This document shows positions 41,586-50,883 of a stretch of 64,000 nt of DNA, one piece after another. Position 1 is the stretch's first letter. Every line of letters starts with the position of its first letter. The position numbers were made by a program, and so were the translations under genes. The notes under the pieces are model-generated. The model had not been told where the DNA came from. It made no database searches and saw only the letters and a list, made by a program, of their open reading frames with translations. The DNA is from JADJYF01 sp965278995 (GTDB taxonomy: Bacteria; Pseudomonadota; Gammaproteobacteria; Ga0077536). The stretch covers positions 4,092,001 through 4,156,000 of the forward strand of contig OZ257136.1 of the NCBI GenBank assembly GCA_965278995.1. Direction: 5' to 3'.

Positions 41586-42656
41586 TCATGGTGCTGACCC
41601 GATTGGCGGTATCGCGTTTCGCGGCGACATCGCCGGTGCGTGCTGTCGAACTTCGGTCGATGAACGGGTCAGATAGACGATCGTTAACAACGTCAGCAAC
41701 AATAAGCTGGCTCCGGCATTGTGGCCGACTGCGACCGGCAGAGGCAGGCCACCGAGCACATTGCTGACACCAAGACAGAGCTGCGCAATGACGGCCGCGA
41801 TCATACACCAAGCCGTCCGGCGGAGTGGGCCATTGCGGTGCCGGAGCGCCAGCATGGCCACCGTCAGCACCAGCGTGGCGGCGACCACCGCACCCAGGCG
41901 ATGGACAAGATGGATGGCGGTACGGGCGGGCGTCTCGAGAACACCGAATTCGTAATTGACGCCCAGTCCGCGCCACAAGACAAAGCCGTTGGCAAAATCC
42001 GTCGCCGGCATCCAGCTGCCCTGGCAGGTCGGGAAATCGGTACAGGCGAGCGCTGCGTAATTCGCGCTCGTCCAGCCGCCGAGAAAAATCTGCACCAGTA
42101 ATACGACCAAGGCCGCGCGCGCGGCGAAGGCAAGCAGGCGGGAAACATCGGGCACTGCCGCGACCTGCTGAACCACCAGGAGATTCCACCACAGCAGACT
42201 CAAGGTCGCCAGGCCGCCGAGGAGGTGGGCGCTGACGATAAGCGGTTTCAATAGCAAGGTGACCGTCCACATGCCGAGCAGACCTTGGAATATGACCAGC
42301 GGGACCAGCGCGTAGGCGGCGCGACTGGTGTGGAACGAAGTTGGCGCAGACCACGCGCAAGCTGCCAGCAGGACGATTCCCAGACCCAGTGTGCTGGCGA
42401 GATAGCGGTGAACCATTTCGCGCCAGGCTTTGCCAGGCTCCAGCGGTCGTGCATGCCATTCCGCCTGACTGAGATGGATGTCCGACGCAGCCGCGGGAAC
42501 GCTGAGGTGACCGTAACAGCCTGGCCAATCAGGGCAGCCCAGACCTGCGTCACTCAGACGGACATAAGCGCCGAAGACAATTACCGTCAGCGCCAGCAGC
42601 GGCAGACACCATGACAACAAACGAACCGTACGCGCCATGGTCAGCTCATCAAACAA
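41586..42656 (-). CDS. ctaA: Heme A synthase (COX15/CtaA)
   Basis: Oxidises the C8 methyl of heme O to give heme A. 356 residues, eight predicted membrane segments in two four-helix halves. First-half motifs: RLSDAGLGCPDWPGCYG near 32-48, EMVHRYLAS with a heme-ligand His, and a second-half HLVHRLGA. Gene order SCO-like/ctaA/ctaB matches the aa3 oxidase loci of other gammaproteobacteria. Its start abuts the upstream stop. Confidence 0.95.
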   Translation of the reverse strand: MFDELTMARTVRLLSWCLPLLALTVIVFGAYVRLSDAGLGCPDWPGCYGHLSVPAAASDIHLSQAEWHARPLEPGKAWREMVHRYLASTLGLGIVLLAACAWSAPTSFHTSRAAYALVPLVIFQGLLGMWTVTLLLKPLIVSAHLLGGLATLSLLWWNLLVVQQVAAVPDVSRLLAFAARAALVVLLVQIFLGGWTSANYAALACTDFPTCQGSWMPATDFANGFVLWRGLGVNYEFGVLETPARTAIHLVHRLGAVVAATLVLTVAMLALRHRNGPLRRTAWCMIAAVIAQLCLGVSNVLGGLPLPVAVGHNAGASLLLLTLLTIVYLTRSSTEVRQHAPAMSPRNAIPPIGSAP

Positions 42657-43232
42657 TCAGCGAATCGCCGAGGCGCGCAGGAGGCGCTTCAAGTCGGCTT
42701 TGATATCGCCGGGGCGGCTGCCGTCCGCAAAATACATCATCAACTGGCCGCGCCAATCGAGGAAAACCACACCGGATGCGCCGACCGCGGGCACCCGCTC
42801 TGCCAGTGCGCGCGCGACGAACGCTCGGGCCGTTGCGTCGACCATCGCCTGCACGCGCGGAAGTTCGACTTTGCCGCTGTCGATCAGCACGGCAACATGC
42901 ACGCGACCACCATCATTACCAAGCAACTCGCGGATGGTCGACAGCACATCGATTTGACGTAAGCATGACGCTTCGCAGGTTCCGTCCGAAAGATAAATAA
43001 GCGCCCATTCGCTAGGCGCCAGCGCGATATCGCGGAATGCGCGTGCCGCTGGCGACCGCCCGACATCGACAGGGGGCTCGACCAGCAGACCATGATTGAG
43101 GAGCGCATCGCCCGCTGGCGGGCGAACGACCGCCATCCACCAGGCAACGACAATAGGCAGGACAAACAACGCAACGACGAACAGCAGCATCGCGCGGCTG
43201 CGCCGAAGCGCCGCAGGATCGATTTCAGGCAT
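42657..43232 (-). CDS. SCO-like membrane-anchored thioredoxin-fold protein
   Basis: 191 residues from the ATG at 43232. One N-terminal transmembrane segment (about 15-35), then an extracytoplasmic domain with CEASC near 83-87, the CxxxC copper-binding pattern of SCO/PrrC, in the context YLSDGTCEASCLRQID. A C-terminal strand reads GVVFLDWRGQLMMYF. A distal His typical of SCO was not clearly located. Likely delivers copper to, or reduces, the CuA site of subunit II. Overlaps surf1 by 8 bp. Confidence 0.82.
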   Translation of the reverse strand: MPEIDPAALRRSRAMLLFVVALFVLPIVVAWWMAVVRPPAGDALLNHGLLVEPPVDVGRSPAARAFRDIALAPSEWALIYLSDGTCEASCLRQIDVLSTIRELLGNDGGRVHVAVLIDSGKVELPRVQAMVDATARAFVARALAERVPAVGASGVVFLDWRGQLMMYFADGSRPGDIKADLKRLLRASAIR

Positions 43233-43944
43233 CGTGGATGACTCGATGGCGATGGGCCGTGCGCAGACCAATGGCGGCAAGAACTGCAGCCATCGCAAAC
43301 CATTGTACGGCGTAGGCCGTGTGTTTGGATGCGCCGTCGCCGGGTACCGGCCAGGCAACTTTCAGCGCACCGCCCGCCTGCGCATCGAGATACAGGATGG
43401 CCGGCCACAGCTTGACCCCGAGCAGCGATTCCGCCGCGGGGATCGAGATCTGCTGAACCCGGTAGACATCCGGCGCCAGCAGTTCAGCCGATTGTGCGGC
43501 GTCGCCGAGCATCAAGCCGCCGATCGGCGCGTCGCCCAGCACGCCTTCCAACATCAACATATCGGCCGGCGCCAGCGTGTCCGGGATTGCGTTTCGATCT
43601 TTGCCCAGCGGGATCCAGCCACGGTCGACCAGAACCACACGACCACTGGTCGAGGCGAACGCGCTGAGTACTTCATAACCGGTACTGCCAGCCTGTACCC
43701 GATTGTCCAGAACCAGGTGACGCGTCAGGTAATGGCCGCTGACACGGGCGCGGCGCCACTGCATCTCGGCCAGCGGCGTGCTGCCGGTCAGGGTAGCGAT
43801 GTCGACAGGAACTGCCGCCGAACGCGCTTCGAACGCCGCGAAACGAACGCGTTTATCGTCAGCGCGGCTCAACTGCCATAGCCCGAGACTGCACAAGCCG
43901 GCGCAGCCGGCCACGAACAGAACGATCAGGACAAAACGTCGCAT
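43225..43944 (-). CDS. SURF1 family cytochrome oxidase assembly protein
   Basis: 239 residues. Two membrane segments, at about 5-22 and 208-227, flank a soluble domain facing the periplasm, the SURF1 layout. Family blocks: LGLWQLSRADDK near 21-32, GHYL near 70, YEVLSAF and RVVLVDRGWIP near 95-115. Helps insert heme A into subunit I. Divergent from the DUF2909 gene with 68 bp between starts. Confidence 0.92.
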   Translation of the reverse strand: MRRFVLIVLFVAGCAGLCSLGLWQLSRADDKRVRFAAFEARSAAVPVDIATLTGSTPLAEMQWRRARVSGHYLTRHLVLDNRVQAGSTGYEVLSAFASTSGRVVLVDRGWIPLGKDRNAIPDTLAPADMLMLEGVLGDAPIGGLMLGDAAQSAELLAPDVYRVQQISIPAAESLLGVKLWPAILYLDAQAGGALKVAWPVPGDGASKHTAYAVQWFAMAAVLAAIGLRTAHRHRVIHDA

Positions 43945-44012
43945 GCGCGTGAGAGGGCCTGCATCACGAGTAGAATGGAAGCTTGGTCAACTACAGGCAG
44001 CGCAGGCATACC

Positions 44013-44228
44013 ATGAACGATACGCCGATAGTGAAAGCCATCGTCATCGCGGTCTTCATCATGATCCTGCTGTCGCTGGCCGCCGCAGGCTTCAATTTGT
44101 TCCGCGGTCGCGATCGCGAAGGCACCGGAATGGTCAAAGCGCTGACGCTTCGTGTGGCGCTGTCGATCGGCTTGATCGTGCTCATCGTCGTCCTGAACGC
44201 GCTCGGCATCATTTCGCCTAACGGCTGA
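44013..44228 (+). CDS. DUF2909-type twin transmembrane protein
   Basis: 71 residues from the ATG at 44013; the frame opens 10 codons earlier. Two hydrophobic segments (about 6-25 and 48-67) with a short basic loop (RGRDREG) between them. Known: this small family sits between coxC and surf1 in many Proteobacteria and is thought to relate to oxidase assembly, without proof. It converges on the coxC terminator. Confidence 0.85.
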   Translation: MNDTPIVKAIVIAVFIMILLSLAAAGFNLFRGRDREGTGMVKALTLRVALSIGLIVLIVVLNALGIISPNG

Positions 44229-44241
44229 ATCTCGGACAGGG

Positions 44242-44267
44242 AAAAAAGCGCCACGTCCTGTGGCGCT
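44242..44267 (-). terminator. Rho-independent terminator after coxC
   Basis: On the minus strand AGCGCCAC-AGGAC-GTGGCGCT followed by a T-run, 27 bp after the coxC stop. It closes the coxB-coxA-coxC transcript and may also slow the converging DUF2909 transcript. Confidence 0.88.
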
Positions 44268-44293
44268 CAGGTCGCGTCTGGCCGCAGGTGGGC

Positions 44294-45169
44294 TCAGATC
44301 CAGTAGACGAAGATAAACAGACCAATCCAGACCACGTCGACGAAGTGCCAGTACCAGGCGACGGCTTCAAAGCCGAAATGGTGCTTGGCCGTGAAATGAC
44401 CTTTCATCGAGCGGGCGAGTATCGTCGCCAGCATGATGGTGCCCATCGTCACGTGAAAGCCATGAAACCCGGTCAGCAGAAAGAACGTCGCACCATAGAT
44501 GCCGGAATTCAGCGTCAACCCGAGTTCATGAAAGGCATGGCCGTATTCGGCTGCCTGCATGTAGACGAAGGTCGCGCCCAGCGCAACTGTTGCGATGAGA
44601 CCCAGGATCAGATGGCCGCGGCTCCCTTTTTTCAGACCCCAGTGCGCCCACGTCACCGTGGCGCCACTGGAAAGCAGGATCAGCGTGTTGTAGAACGGCA
44701 CGCCCCAGGCGCCGATGGTTTGCTTGAACGACGTGAAACCATAAGTCGAGGGCGGCTGAAACAACGGCCAACCGGCGGTGAACTGGGGCCACAGAAATTC
44801 ATTGGTTGCGTGTCGAGCACCTTCACCGCCCAGCCATGGCACAGAATAGATCCGAGCGTAGTAGAGCGCGCCGAAGAACGCCGCGAAGAACATCACTTCA
44901 GAGAAGATGAACCAGCCCATGCCCATGCGGAAGCTGACATCGACCTGATCGTTGTAGATGCCGCCTTCACTTTCGTGAATGACCGTTCCGAACCAGCCGA
45001 ACAGCATCACGACGAACATCAGAAATCCGACGCCGAGGATGGCAGGCCCGAAGCTGATACCGTTCAGACTCGTAGCGCCGCCGACCATCATCGTGAAGAT
45101 GGAAATCGACGCCGTAATAGGCCAGTGGCTCGGTTCGGGAACGTAATAGTGCGAATGTGCTTCAGCCAT
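44294..45169 (-). CDS. coxC: Cytochrome c oxidase subunit III
   Basis: Seven-helix membrane subunit of aa3 oxidase. 291 residues. Family blocks: GMGWFIFSEVMFFAAFFGALYY (given in part) near 83-104, WPLFQPPSTYG near 129-139, HFTAKHHFGFEAVAWYWHF near the end, and the final WIGLFIFVYW. Lipid-binding Glu in SEVMFF is present. Downstream of cox11 by 45 bp and last gene before the terminator. Confidence 0.97.
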   Translation of the reverse strand: MAEAHSHYYVPEPSHWPITASISIFTMMVGGATSLNGISFGPAILGVGFLMFVVMLFGWFGTVIHESEGGIYNDQVDVSFRMGMGWFIFSEVMFFAAFFGALYYARIYSVPWLGGEGARHATNEFLWPQFTAGWPLFQPPSTYGFTSFKQTIGAWGVPFYNTLILLSSGATVTWAHWGLKKGSRGHLILGLIATVALGATFVYMQAAEYGHAFHELGLTLNSGIYGATFFLLTGFHGFHVTMGTIMLATILARSMKGHFTAKHHFGFEAVAWYWHFVDVVWIGLFIFVYWI

Positions 45170-45214
45170 GACGAGGTTCTCGTTTAGGAATTTGCGGTCA
45201 GTAACGGCGGTGCT

Positions 45215-45793
45215 TCAGGATCGCGGCAGACGACCGGCGCCGGTCGCGATCGAAGAAGTATTGACCGCCTCAAAAAAAGTATAGGCCAACGTCAACACCT
45301 TGACGTCGCCCGGCAGTCGCGGGTCGACAATGAAACGCACTGGCATCGTGCGCGTCTCCTCAGGGCCGAGCGATTGCTGCCGGAAACAGAAACACTCGGT
45401 TTTGCTCAAATAGCGTGCAGCGGAATTCGGCGCAACGCTCGGTACCGCACTGCCTGTGATCGCGACTCGCGCGATGTTTCGTGCTTCGAACTGGACGGTC
45501 GTCTCCGCGCCGGGATGAACGCTGATCTTGTTGACCAGCGGACGGAACTCCCACGGCATGCCAGCATTCACGTTGGTGACGAATTCGATCGTGACCAGAC
45601 GTGATTCGTCGACAACGACCCGCGCCGCTGTTTCGGCCGACACCCGACCGGTCTTGCCGTTCAATCCGGTAATCTCGCAGAACACGTTGTACAGCGGGAC
45701 CAGCGCGTAGCCGAAACCAAACATCAGGCCGGTCACTGCTGCCAGCCAGATGACGGTGCGGCGGTTCGCGAGGTTCTGCGCAGCTGGCGTCAT
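45215..45793 (-). CDS. ctaG: Cytochrome c oxidase assembly protein CtaG/Cox11
   Basis: Copper chaperone for the CuB centre of subunit I. 192 residues from the ATG at 45793 (frame opens 16 codons earlier). One N-terminal membrane segment (about 14-34), then an Ig-like periplasmic domain with the copper ligands in CFCFRQQ near 133-139 (CFCF motif) and the conserved MPVRFIVDP near the end. Lies 4 bp after a small assembly protein gene. Confidence 0.95.
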   Translation of the reverse strand: MTPAAQNLANRRTVIWLAAVTGLMFGFGYALVPLYNVFCEITGLNGKTGRVSAETAARVVVDESRLVTIEFVTNVNAGMPWEFRPLVNKISVHPGAETTVQFEARNIARVAITGSAVPSVAPNSAARYLSKTECFCFRQQSLGPEETRTMPVRFIVDPRLPGDVKVLTLAYTFFEAVNTSSIATGAGRLPRS

Positions 45794-45797
45794 TGCG

Positions 45798-45923
45798 TCA
45801 CACTCGCCCGACAATTGCCCAGACGTAGATGGCCACGGCAATCACCGCAAGGACCGTTGCCGTGCGGATTGCCGCACGGCGTTGCGCTTCGCGATCAGGG
45901 GGGCCATCAGGCGTTTGCGCCAT
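45798..45923 (-). CDS. Cytochrome oxidase small assembly protein
   Basis: 41 residues: a charged N-terminus (MAQTPDGPPDREAQRRAAIR) and one membrane helix (TATVLAVIAVAIYVWAIVG). It fits the tiny single-helix protein often found between coxA and cox11. The ATG at 45923 was chosen to fit this; the frame stays open upstream into coxA. Probably an oxidase assembly factor. Confidence 0.75.
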   Translation of the reverse strand: MAQTPDGPPDREAQRRAAIRTATVLAVIAVAIYVWAIVGRV

Positions 45924-45937
45924 ATTGCTCACAGGGC

Positions 45938-47536
45938 TCAGCGATTGCCGCCTTCGATAGTCGATGGTTCCGGTGGCGTCGTGAAGCTGTGATACGGCGG
46001 CGGCGAGGGCAGGGTCCATTCCAGACCGGTCGCACCTTCCCAGACTCTATCCGTTGCTTTCACGCCGCCCCGCGCGCACTTCACGATCACCACGACAAAC
46101 AACAGCTGTGACAACCCAAACACGAAACCGCCGATGCTCGACATCTGGTTGAAGTCGGTGAACTGCACGGCATAGTCGGGAATACGGCGCGGCATGCCGG
46201 CCAGACCGAGAAAGTGTTGCGGGAAGAACAGCACGTTGACGGAGATAGTCGACAGCCAGAAATGCCACTTGCCGAGGGTTTCGTCGTACATGTGGCCAGT
46301 CCATTTCGGCAGCCAGAAATAGGTGCCGGCCATGATGGCGAAAATGGCGCCGGTCACCAGCACATAGTGGAAATGAGCAACGACGAAATAGGTGTCGTGG
46401 TATTGAAAATCCACCGGCGTCACGCCGAGCATCAGTCCGGAAAATCCGCCGATGGTGAACAGGATGACGAACGCCAGTGCAAACAGCATCGGCACTTCGA
46501 AGGTCATCGAGCTCTGCCACATCGTCGCAACCCAGTTGAAGATCTTCACGCCTGTCGGCACTGCAATCAGCACCGTCGTGTACATGAAGAACAGCTCGCC
46601 TGCCAACGGCATGCCGACCGTGAACATGTGATGCGCCCAGACGATGAACGAGAGGAACGCAATGGCTGCTGAGGCATACACCATCGAGGCATAACCGAAC
46701 AGCGGCTTGCGAGCGAAGGTCGGAATGATCGCTGATGCAATACCGAAAGCCGGCAGGATCAGAATGTAGACCTCGGGATGGCCGAAAAACCAGAAGATGT
46801 GCTGAAACATGACCGGGTCGCCGCCGCCCGCAGCGGAGAAGAACGCCGTGCCGAAGAATTTGTCGGTCAGCAGCATGGTCACCGCACCGGCGAGTACCGG
46901 GATTGCAGCGATGAGCAGAAACGCTGTAATGATCCAGGTCCAGACGAACAGCGGCAGTTTCATCAGGGTCATGCCCGGCGCGCGCATGTTGAACACCGTT
47001 GCGATGATGTTGATCGCGCCGGCAATCGACGACGCCCCCATGAAATGAACGGCGAAGATCAGGAAAGGAAACGCGTCACCGGTCTGCAGAACCAGTGGCG
47101 GGTACATCGTCCAGCCGCCGGCGGGCGATCCGCCGGGCATGAACAAGGTGCTGAGCAGCATGGTGAAAGCGAACGGCAGGATCCAGAAGCTCCAGTTGTT
47201 CAGTCGCGGCAGCGCCATGTCCGGCGCACCTATCATGATCGGAATCATCCAGTTCGCAAACCCGGTCCAGGCTGGCATCACGGCACCGAAAATCATGATC
47301 AGCGCGTGCATGGTCGTCATTGAGTTGAAGAACTGTGGTTCGACAAACTGCAGGCCTGGCTGGAACAGTTCGAGCCGGATGACCATCGCCATCGCCCCGC
47401 CGATGAAAAACATCAGCAGTGCGAAGAGCAGGTAGAGCGTGCCGATGTCCTTGTGATTGGTCGTCGTCAGCCAGCGATAGATGCCGCTGGGGTGATGATC
47501 ATGGTGATGATCGTCGTGGCTCGCTGCCTCACTCAT
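45938..47536 (-). CDS. coxA: Cytochrome c oxidase subunit I (aa3 type)
   Basis: Catalytic subunit carrying heme a and the heme a3-CuB centre. 532 residues, 12 membrane helices. The His-Tyr crosslink region reads FGHPEVYILILPAFG near 241-255 and HHMF gives the CuB histidines; TTVLIAVPTGVKIFNW marks the K-channel helix and HFHYVLVTG the heme ligands. N-terminal tail is His-rich. Part of coxB-coxA-small protein-ctaG-coxC. Confidence 0.98.
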   Translation of the reverse strand: MSEAASHDDHHHDHHPSGIYRWLTTTNHKDIGTLYLLFALLMFFIGGAMAMVIRLELFQPGLQFVEPQFFNSMTTMHALIMIFGAVMPAWTGFANWMIPIMIGAPDMALPRLNNWSFWILPFAFTMLLSTLFMPGGSPAGGWTMYPPLVLQTGDAFPFLIFAVHFMGASSIAGAINIIATVFNMRAPGMTLMKLPLFVWTWIITAFLLIAAIPVLAGAVTMLLTDKFFGTAFFSAAGGGDPVMFQHIFWFFGHPEVYILILPAFGIASAIIPTFARKPLFGYASMVYASAAIAFLSFIVWAHHMFTVGMPLAGELFFMYTTVLIAVPTGVKIFNWVATMWQSSMTFEVPMLFALAFVILFTIGGFSGLMLGVTPVDFQYHDTYFVVAHFHYVLVTGAIFAIMAGTYFWLPKWTGHMYDETLGKWHFWLSTISVNVLFFPQHFLGLAGMPRRIPDYAVQFTDFNQMSSIGGFVFGLSQLLFVVVIVKCARGGVKATDRVWEGATGLEWTLPSPPPYHSFTTPPEPSTIEGGNR

Positions 47537-47594
47537 GGAAATGCCCTCTTGAAAATCGATAGCGGGTTCGCGCGGCGCGGCATTGCCACTGGCC

Positions 47595-48509
47595 CTAAAT
47601 GTTCTCGTCAGCGGTGGTTGCCGTGGCGTCGGCTGTCGGCGCCGGAGTCAATGCGGCTGGCGCGACTGCCGGCGCGTTCGACCCGGCCTGCTGCGTCTCG
47701 GCTTTCTTGGTCTCGACCCACGCATCGTAATCCGCCTCGCTTACCGCCTCGACAACTATCGGCATGAAGCCGTGGTCCTTGCCGCACAGTTCAGCGCACT
47801 GCCCACGGTATACGCCTGGCTCTTCAATGAACGCCCACGACTCGTTGATATAGCCCGGCACCGCATCGCGTTTCCAGCCGAGCGCCGGCACCCACCAGGC
47901 ATGAATGACATCGCCTGCCGTCGTCAGAAAACGAATCTTGCGATGCACCGGAAGAATGAGATGTTTATCGACGCTGAGCAGATAGTTGTCGACCGAGGCG
48001 GGGTCGACGCCCGATTTCAGCTGACGCGCGACATTGGAATCCTGTGACAGGCTGCTGAAAAACGCGACGCCGGTATCGACGTATTGATAGTGCCATTTCC
48101 ATTGATAGCCGGTGACCTTGATGGTCATGTCCGGCGAGCTGACGTCTTCCATCATGATCAGCGCGCGCGTCGCCGGAACGGCAACCGCCACCAGAATGAC
48201 GAATGGGATGATAGTCCACAGGATTTCGACTTTGGTGCTTTCGTGCCAGGTTGCGGCGCGGGCGCCTTTCGACTTGCGGAAGGCAACCATCGCATACGCC
48301 ATGGCGCCGAATACCACCACGCCGATGGCCACGCAGACATACAGGACCAGCATGTGCAGGTCGTAAATCTCACGGCTGAACGGGGTTACGCCGGGAGTCA
48401 GGTTGTACTTGCTGTGTTCGGCCGCCAGCCCAAGCCCGGGCAGGGCGAGCAGTCCTGCCAGCAGCAGCCACCGGCAGAAGTCGAGAGAGTTCGTTCTTGG
48501 AAATGTCAT
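47595..48509 (-). CDS. coxB: Cytochrome c oxidase subunit II
   Basis: 304 residues. Signal peptide (LLLAGLLALPGLGLA), two membrane helices (about 48-70 and 90-112), then the periplasmic cupredoxin domain with CuA ligands: HAWWVP near 200 and GQCAELCGKDHGFMP near 235-249, where the two Cys, Glu, His and Met are all present. Receives electrons from cytochrome c. No fused heme c domain. First gene of the cox transcript. The 288 bp upstream hold no gene and probably the promoter. Confidence 0.96.
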   Translation of the reverse strand: MTFPRTNSLDFCRWLLLAGLLALPGLGLAAEHSKYNLTPGVTPFSREIYDLHMLVLYVCVAIGVVVFGAMAYAMVAFRKSKGARAATWHESTKVEILWTIIPFVILVAVAVPATRALIMMEDVSSPDMTIKVTGYQWKWHYQYVDTGVAFFSSLSQDSNVARQLKSGVDPASVDNYLLSVDKHLILPVHRKIRFLTTAGDVIHAWWVPALGWKRDAVPGYINESWAFIEEPGVYRGQCAELCGKDHGFMPIVVEAVSEADYDAWVETKKAETQQAGSNAPAVAPAALTPAPTADATATTADENI

Positions 48510-48797
48510 GCTTTAAGCTCCCCATGCCAGCGCGCGGCGCACGCGTGGTGGTGCATCTGATTCGTTGCTCGTGTTGTTTGTCCGCCTGCCAGCAGCGAAT
48601 GCGCATTGAACAAGCGCGGGGGACGGTCAGCGTATCGACACCTGCAGACTGACGGTCTCTCAAACGCCGGTTGCCTCGCGCCTGTCGGCTGTGCGGCGCG
48701 CGGACCTCGCGTCGGCTGTTGTGCAGGCACTCCGCAGGCGTGCAGGCTCCCGTCAGTCCGGCGCTATGCACCCCCCGGTGCGACAAACCGGCACAGT

Positions 48798-49286
48798 TTA
48801 CCGGTTTTTCATCAGAGCGTTAACCAATATTCGCGAGAAAGCTTCCCGCTCGCCGTCCGTCAGAAAACGACCGACTTCCAGGCGCCGACCATGGGTCGAA
48901 AGGACCAGTCTGGTCGGGTGATAGCGATAGGCCGAACCGGTGAGTTCGACTTTCACCCAGTAACGATTGAAGACCATCCGCTGCTCGACCTGGCGCGTTC
49001 CGGTTTCGACGATGAGCGAGTCACCGTCAAAGCGGAATACCTCGCGTCGTTCGCCGTCACGTAAGACCACATAGAAGGCGACGGCAACGGCCGCGGCCTC
49101 GAGGCCCGAAAAGGGGATGACGAAAGGATAGCCATACGCGTAGAAAAATCCTCCGATGGCCAGGCTGATGGCGGTCACGGCGAGGATGAACTGTTTGGCC
49201 TGGGACCACGTCATCGAGCGCGTCGGACGCAATTCCCAGCAGGCGCCGTCTACGCCCTCGGGGCCGTCGGGGAATTCCGTTACCAC
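48798..49286 (-). CDS. DUF2244 domain membrane protein
   Basis: 162 residues from the GTG at 49286, which overlaps the bioD stop by 7 bases; an ATG at 49214 would cut the conserved N-terminus (WELRPTRSMTWSQ). Two adjacent hydrophobic segments (about 33-50 and 53-75) and then a soluble beta-rich part (FDGDSLIVETG; VGRFLTDGEREAFSRIL). Known: DUF2244 proteins often neighbour cox genes; function unknown. It lies between the bio operon and coxB and may be transcribed with either. Confidence 0.85.
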   Translation of the reverse strand: MVTEFPDGPEGVDGACWELRPTRSMTWSQAKQFILAVTAISLAIGGFFYAYGYPFVIPFSGLEAAAVAVAFYVVLRDGERREVFRFDGDSLIVETGTRQVEQRMVFNRYWVKVELTGSAYRYHPTRLVLSTHGRRLEVGRFLTDGEREAFSRILVNALMKNR

Positions 49287-50011
49287 GTGTCTGATGTCGG
49301 AGAGAGGCGGGCGCCGGGGCTGACCTGCAGCACGCTTTCCAATCGGCTGGCAAGCACATTGAATGGGGCAGATTGCGGAGTTCCCTGCTGGTACGGCAGT
49401 ACACCGGCCAACGGTGCGTCGAGATGCAACTGTAGCGTTGCAATGACTTCCTGCAGAGCATACAGCGCCGGCTCGGTAATCGTTGCAATCCATGCGCATG
49501 GCGGTAAGCCTGCACGATTCATTTCGCGGGCGGTCAGCAACGCATGATTGATGCAGCCAAGCTTGATGCCGACGACCAGCACAATAGGCAGCTCGAGTGC
49601 ACGGGCGAGATCCGCCAGCCAGAATGAATCGCTGAGCGGTACACACCAGCCGCCAACGCCTTCGACGATGACGACGTCCGCCATCGCGCGACACGCGGCG
49701 AGCGCCGCGCTGATTGCCGGTAATGAAACGCGGACGTTGCCCTCGCGCGAGGCGAGATGTGGTGAGGCAGGTGGCCCGAACAGATACGGGTTGATGCACT
49801 CGCGCGGCAAGATGACATTGCTCGCTGCGATGAGCGCTTCGACGTCCTCGTTCTCGAGCCGGCCGTCTCGCCACACGGCGCCGCTCGCCACCGGTTTCAT
49901 ACCGACGGCCTTGCAGCCGGCCCGCGCGTAGGCCGCGAGCAGCCCGCTCGTCACATAGGTTTTACCCGCACCAGTGTCGGTACCAACGATAAACAGATCG
50001 AGTCGGCTCAT
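49280..50011 (-). CDS. bioD: Dethiobiotin synthetase
   Basis: Forms the ureido ring of dethiobiotin from DAPA, CO2 and ATP. 243 residues. P-loop GTDTGAGKTYVT near 10-21, substrate Lys in MKPVASGA near 38-45, and VEGVGGWCVPL near 115-125. Overlaps bioC by four bases; last of the biotin genes here. Confidence 0.96.
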   Translation of the reverse strand: MSRLDLFIVGTDTGAGKTYVTSGLLAAYARAGCKAVGMKPVASGAVWRDGRLENEDVEALIAASNVILPRECINPYLFGPPASPHLASREGNVRVSLPAISAALAACRAMADVVIVEGVGGWCVPLSDSFWLADLARALELPIVLVVGIKLGCINHALLTAREMNRAGLPPCAWIATITEPALYALQEVIATLQLHLDAPLAGVLPYQQGTPQSAPFNVLASRLESVLQVSPGARLSPTSDTW

Positions 50012-50883
50012 CGTCGACGTAGTCGCTCCAGCGGAAAATGCTGCACCTCGCCGTGCTGCGGGGGCGGTTTGCCAGTAGCCCAGGCATGGCCGTAGACGAC
50101 TTCATACGTCGCCGGCAATTTGCCGTCGCGTCGGAACGGCTCGTATGCGGCGGTGAGTGCGGCCAAACCTCGACGGCCCAGCAGGCCGCGCGTGCGGGCG
50201 TTAGCTGCGTTGGCAGCACCGATACCTTTCAAATCGCGCATCAAGGTCATGACATCAGCATATTCGACCGTGATTAATTCGGCTTCCATGACCGGGTCGG
50301 CGAAACCGGCAGCAACCAGCGCATCGCCAACGACGTGGAGATCGACGAACTGATTTACATGAGGTGCATCCGACACGGCGCTCCAGGCTGACCGCAGTTC
50401 ATGCAGCGTATCGGGGCCGAGCGTGGCAAACATGAACAACCCGCCTGGCCGCAGGATACGGTGAATTTCGCGCAGTCCATGTTGCAGATCGGCACACCAT
50501 TGCAGGGCCAGACTCGAGAACGCCAGACAAAACGACTGTTCACGCAACGGCAACGCTTCGATATCCGCGCACAGGTAAGCGTGTCGCGAGAACCAGCGGC
50601 GTTGCTGAGCCCGCGCCTGGTCCAGCATCGGCCACGCGATATCGCAGTGATGGATGCGGGCCTTGTCATACCGCCGGGCCAGTGCTTGTGCGCCGCGGCC
50701 TGTGCCGGAACCGAGGTCAATCAGGCGGGCGACGTCGAGCTTGATGTAGTCGAGCCGGGCCAGCGTACGGGCGGCGACCTCGCGCTGAAAAAAATCGTGT
50801 GCGTCATAGTGCGCAGCGGCCTTGCCAAAATGCGCGGCGATTCGCCGCTTGTCGAGAGCAAAGGCATGATACTCGCCGCTCAT
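50008..50883 (-). CDS. bioC: Malonyl-ACP O-methyltransferase
   Basis: Methylates the malonyl-ACP free carboxyl so that fatty acid synthesis can build the pimeloyl chain. 291 residues. Begins with KRRIAAHFGKAAAHYDAHDFFQ (given in part), the BioC N-terminus; SAM-binding LIDLGSGTGRGAQAL near 56-70. It ends without a fused BioH domain. Overlaps bioF and bioD by four bases each. Confidence 0.94.
   Translation of the reverse strand: MSGEYHAFALDKRRIAAHFGKAAAHYDAHDFFQREVAARTLARLDYIKLDVARLIDLGSGTGRGAQALARRYDKARIHHCDIAWPMLDQARAQQRRWFSRHAYLCADIEALPLREQSFCLAFSSLALQWCADLQHGLREIHRILRPGGLFMFATLGPDTLHELRSAWSAVSDAPHVNQFVDLHVVGDALVAAGFADPVMEAELITVEYADVMTLMRDLKGIGAANAANARTRGLLGRRGLAALTAAYEPFRRDGKLPATYEVVYGHAWATGKPPPQHGEVQHFPLERLRRR

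Noticed and set aside
44288..45187. 299-codon open frame on the plus strand
   Set aside because: Antisense of coxC, which is unmistakable.
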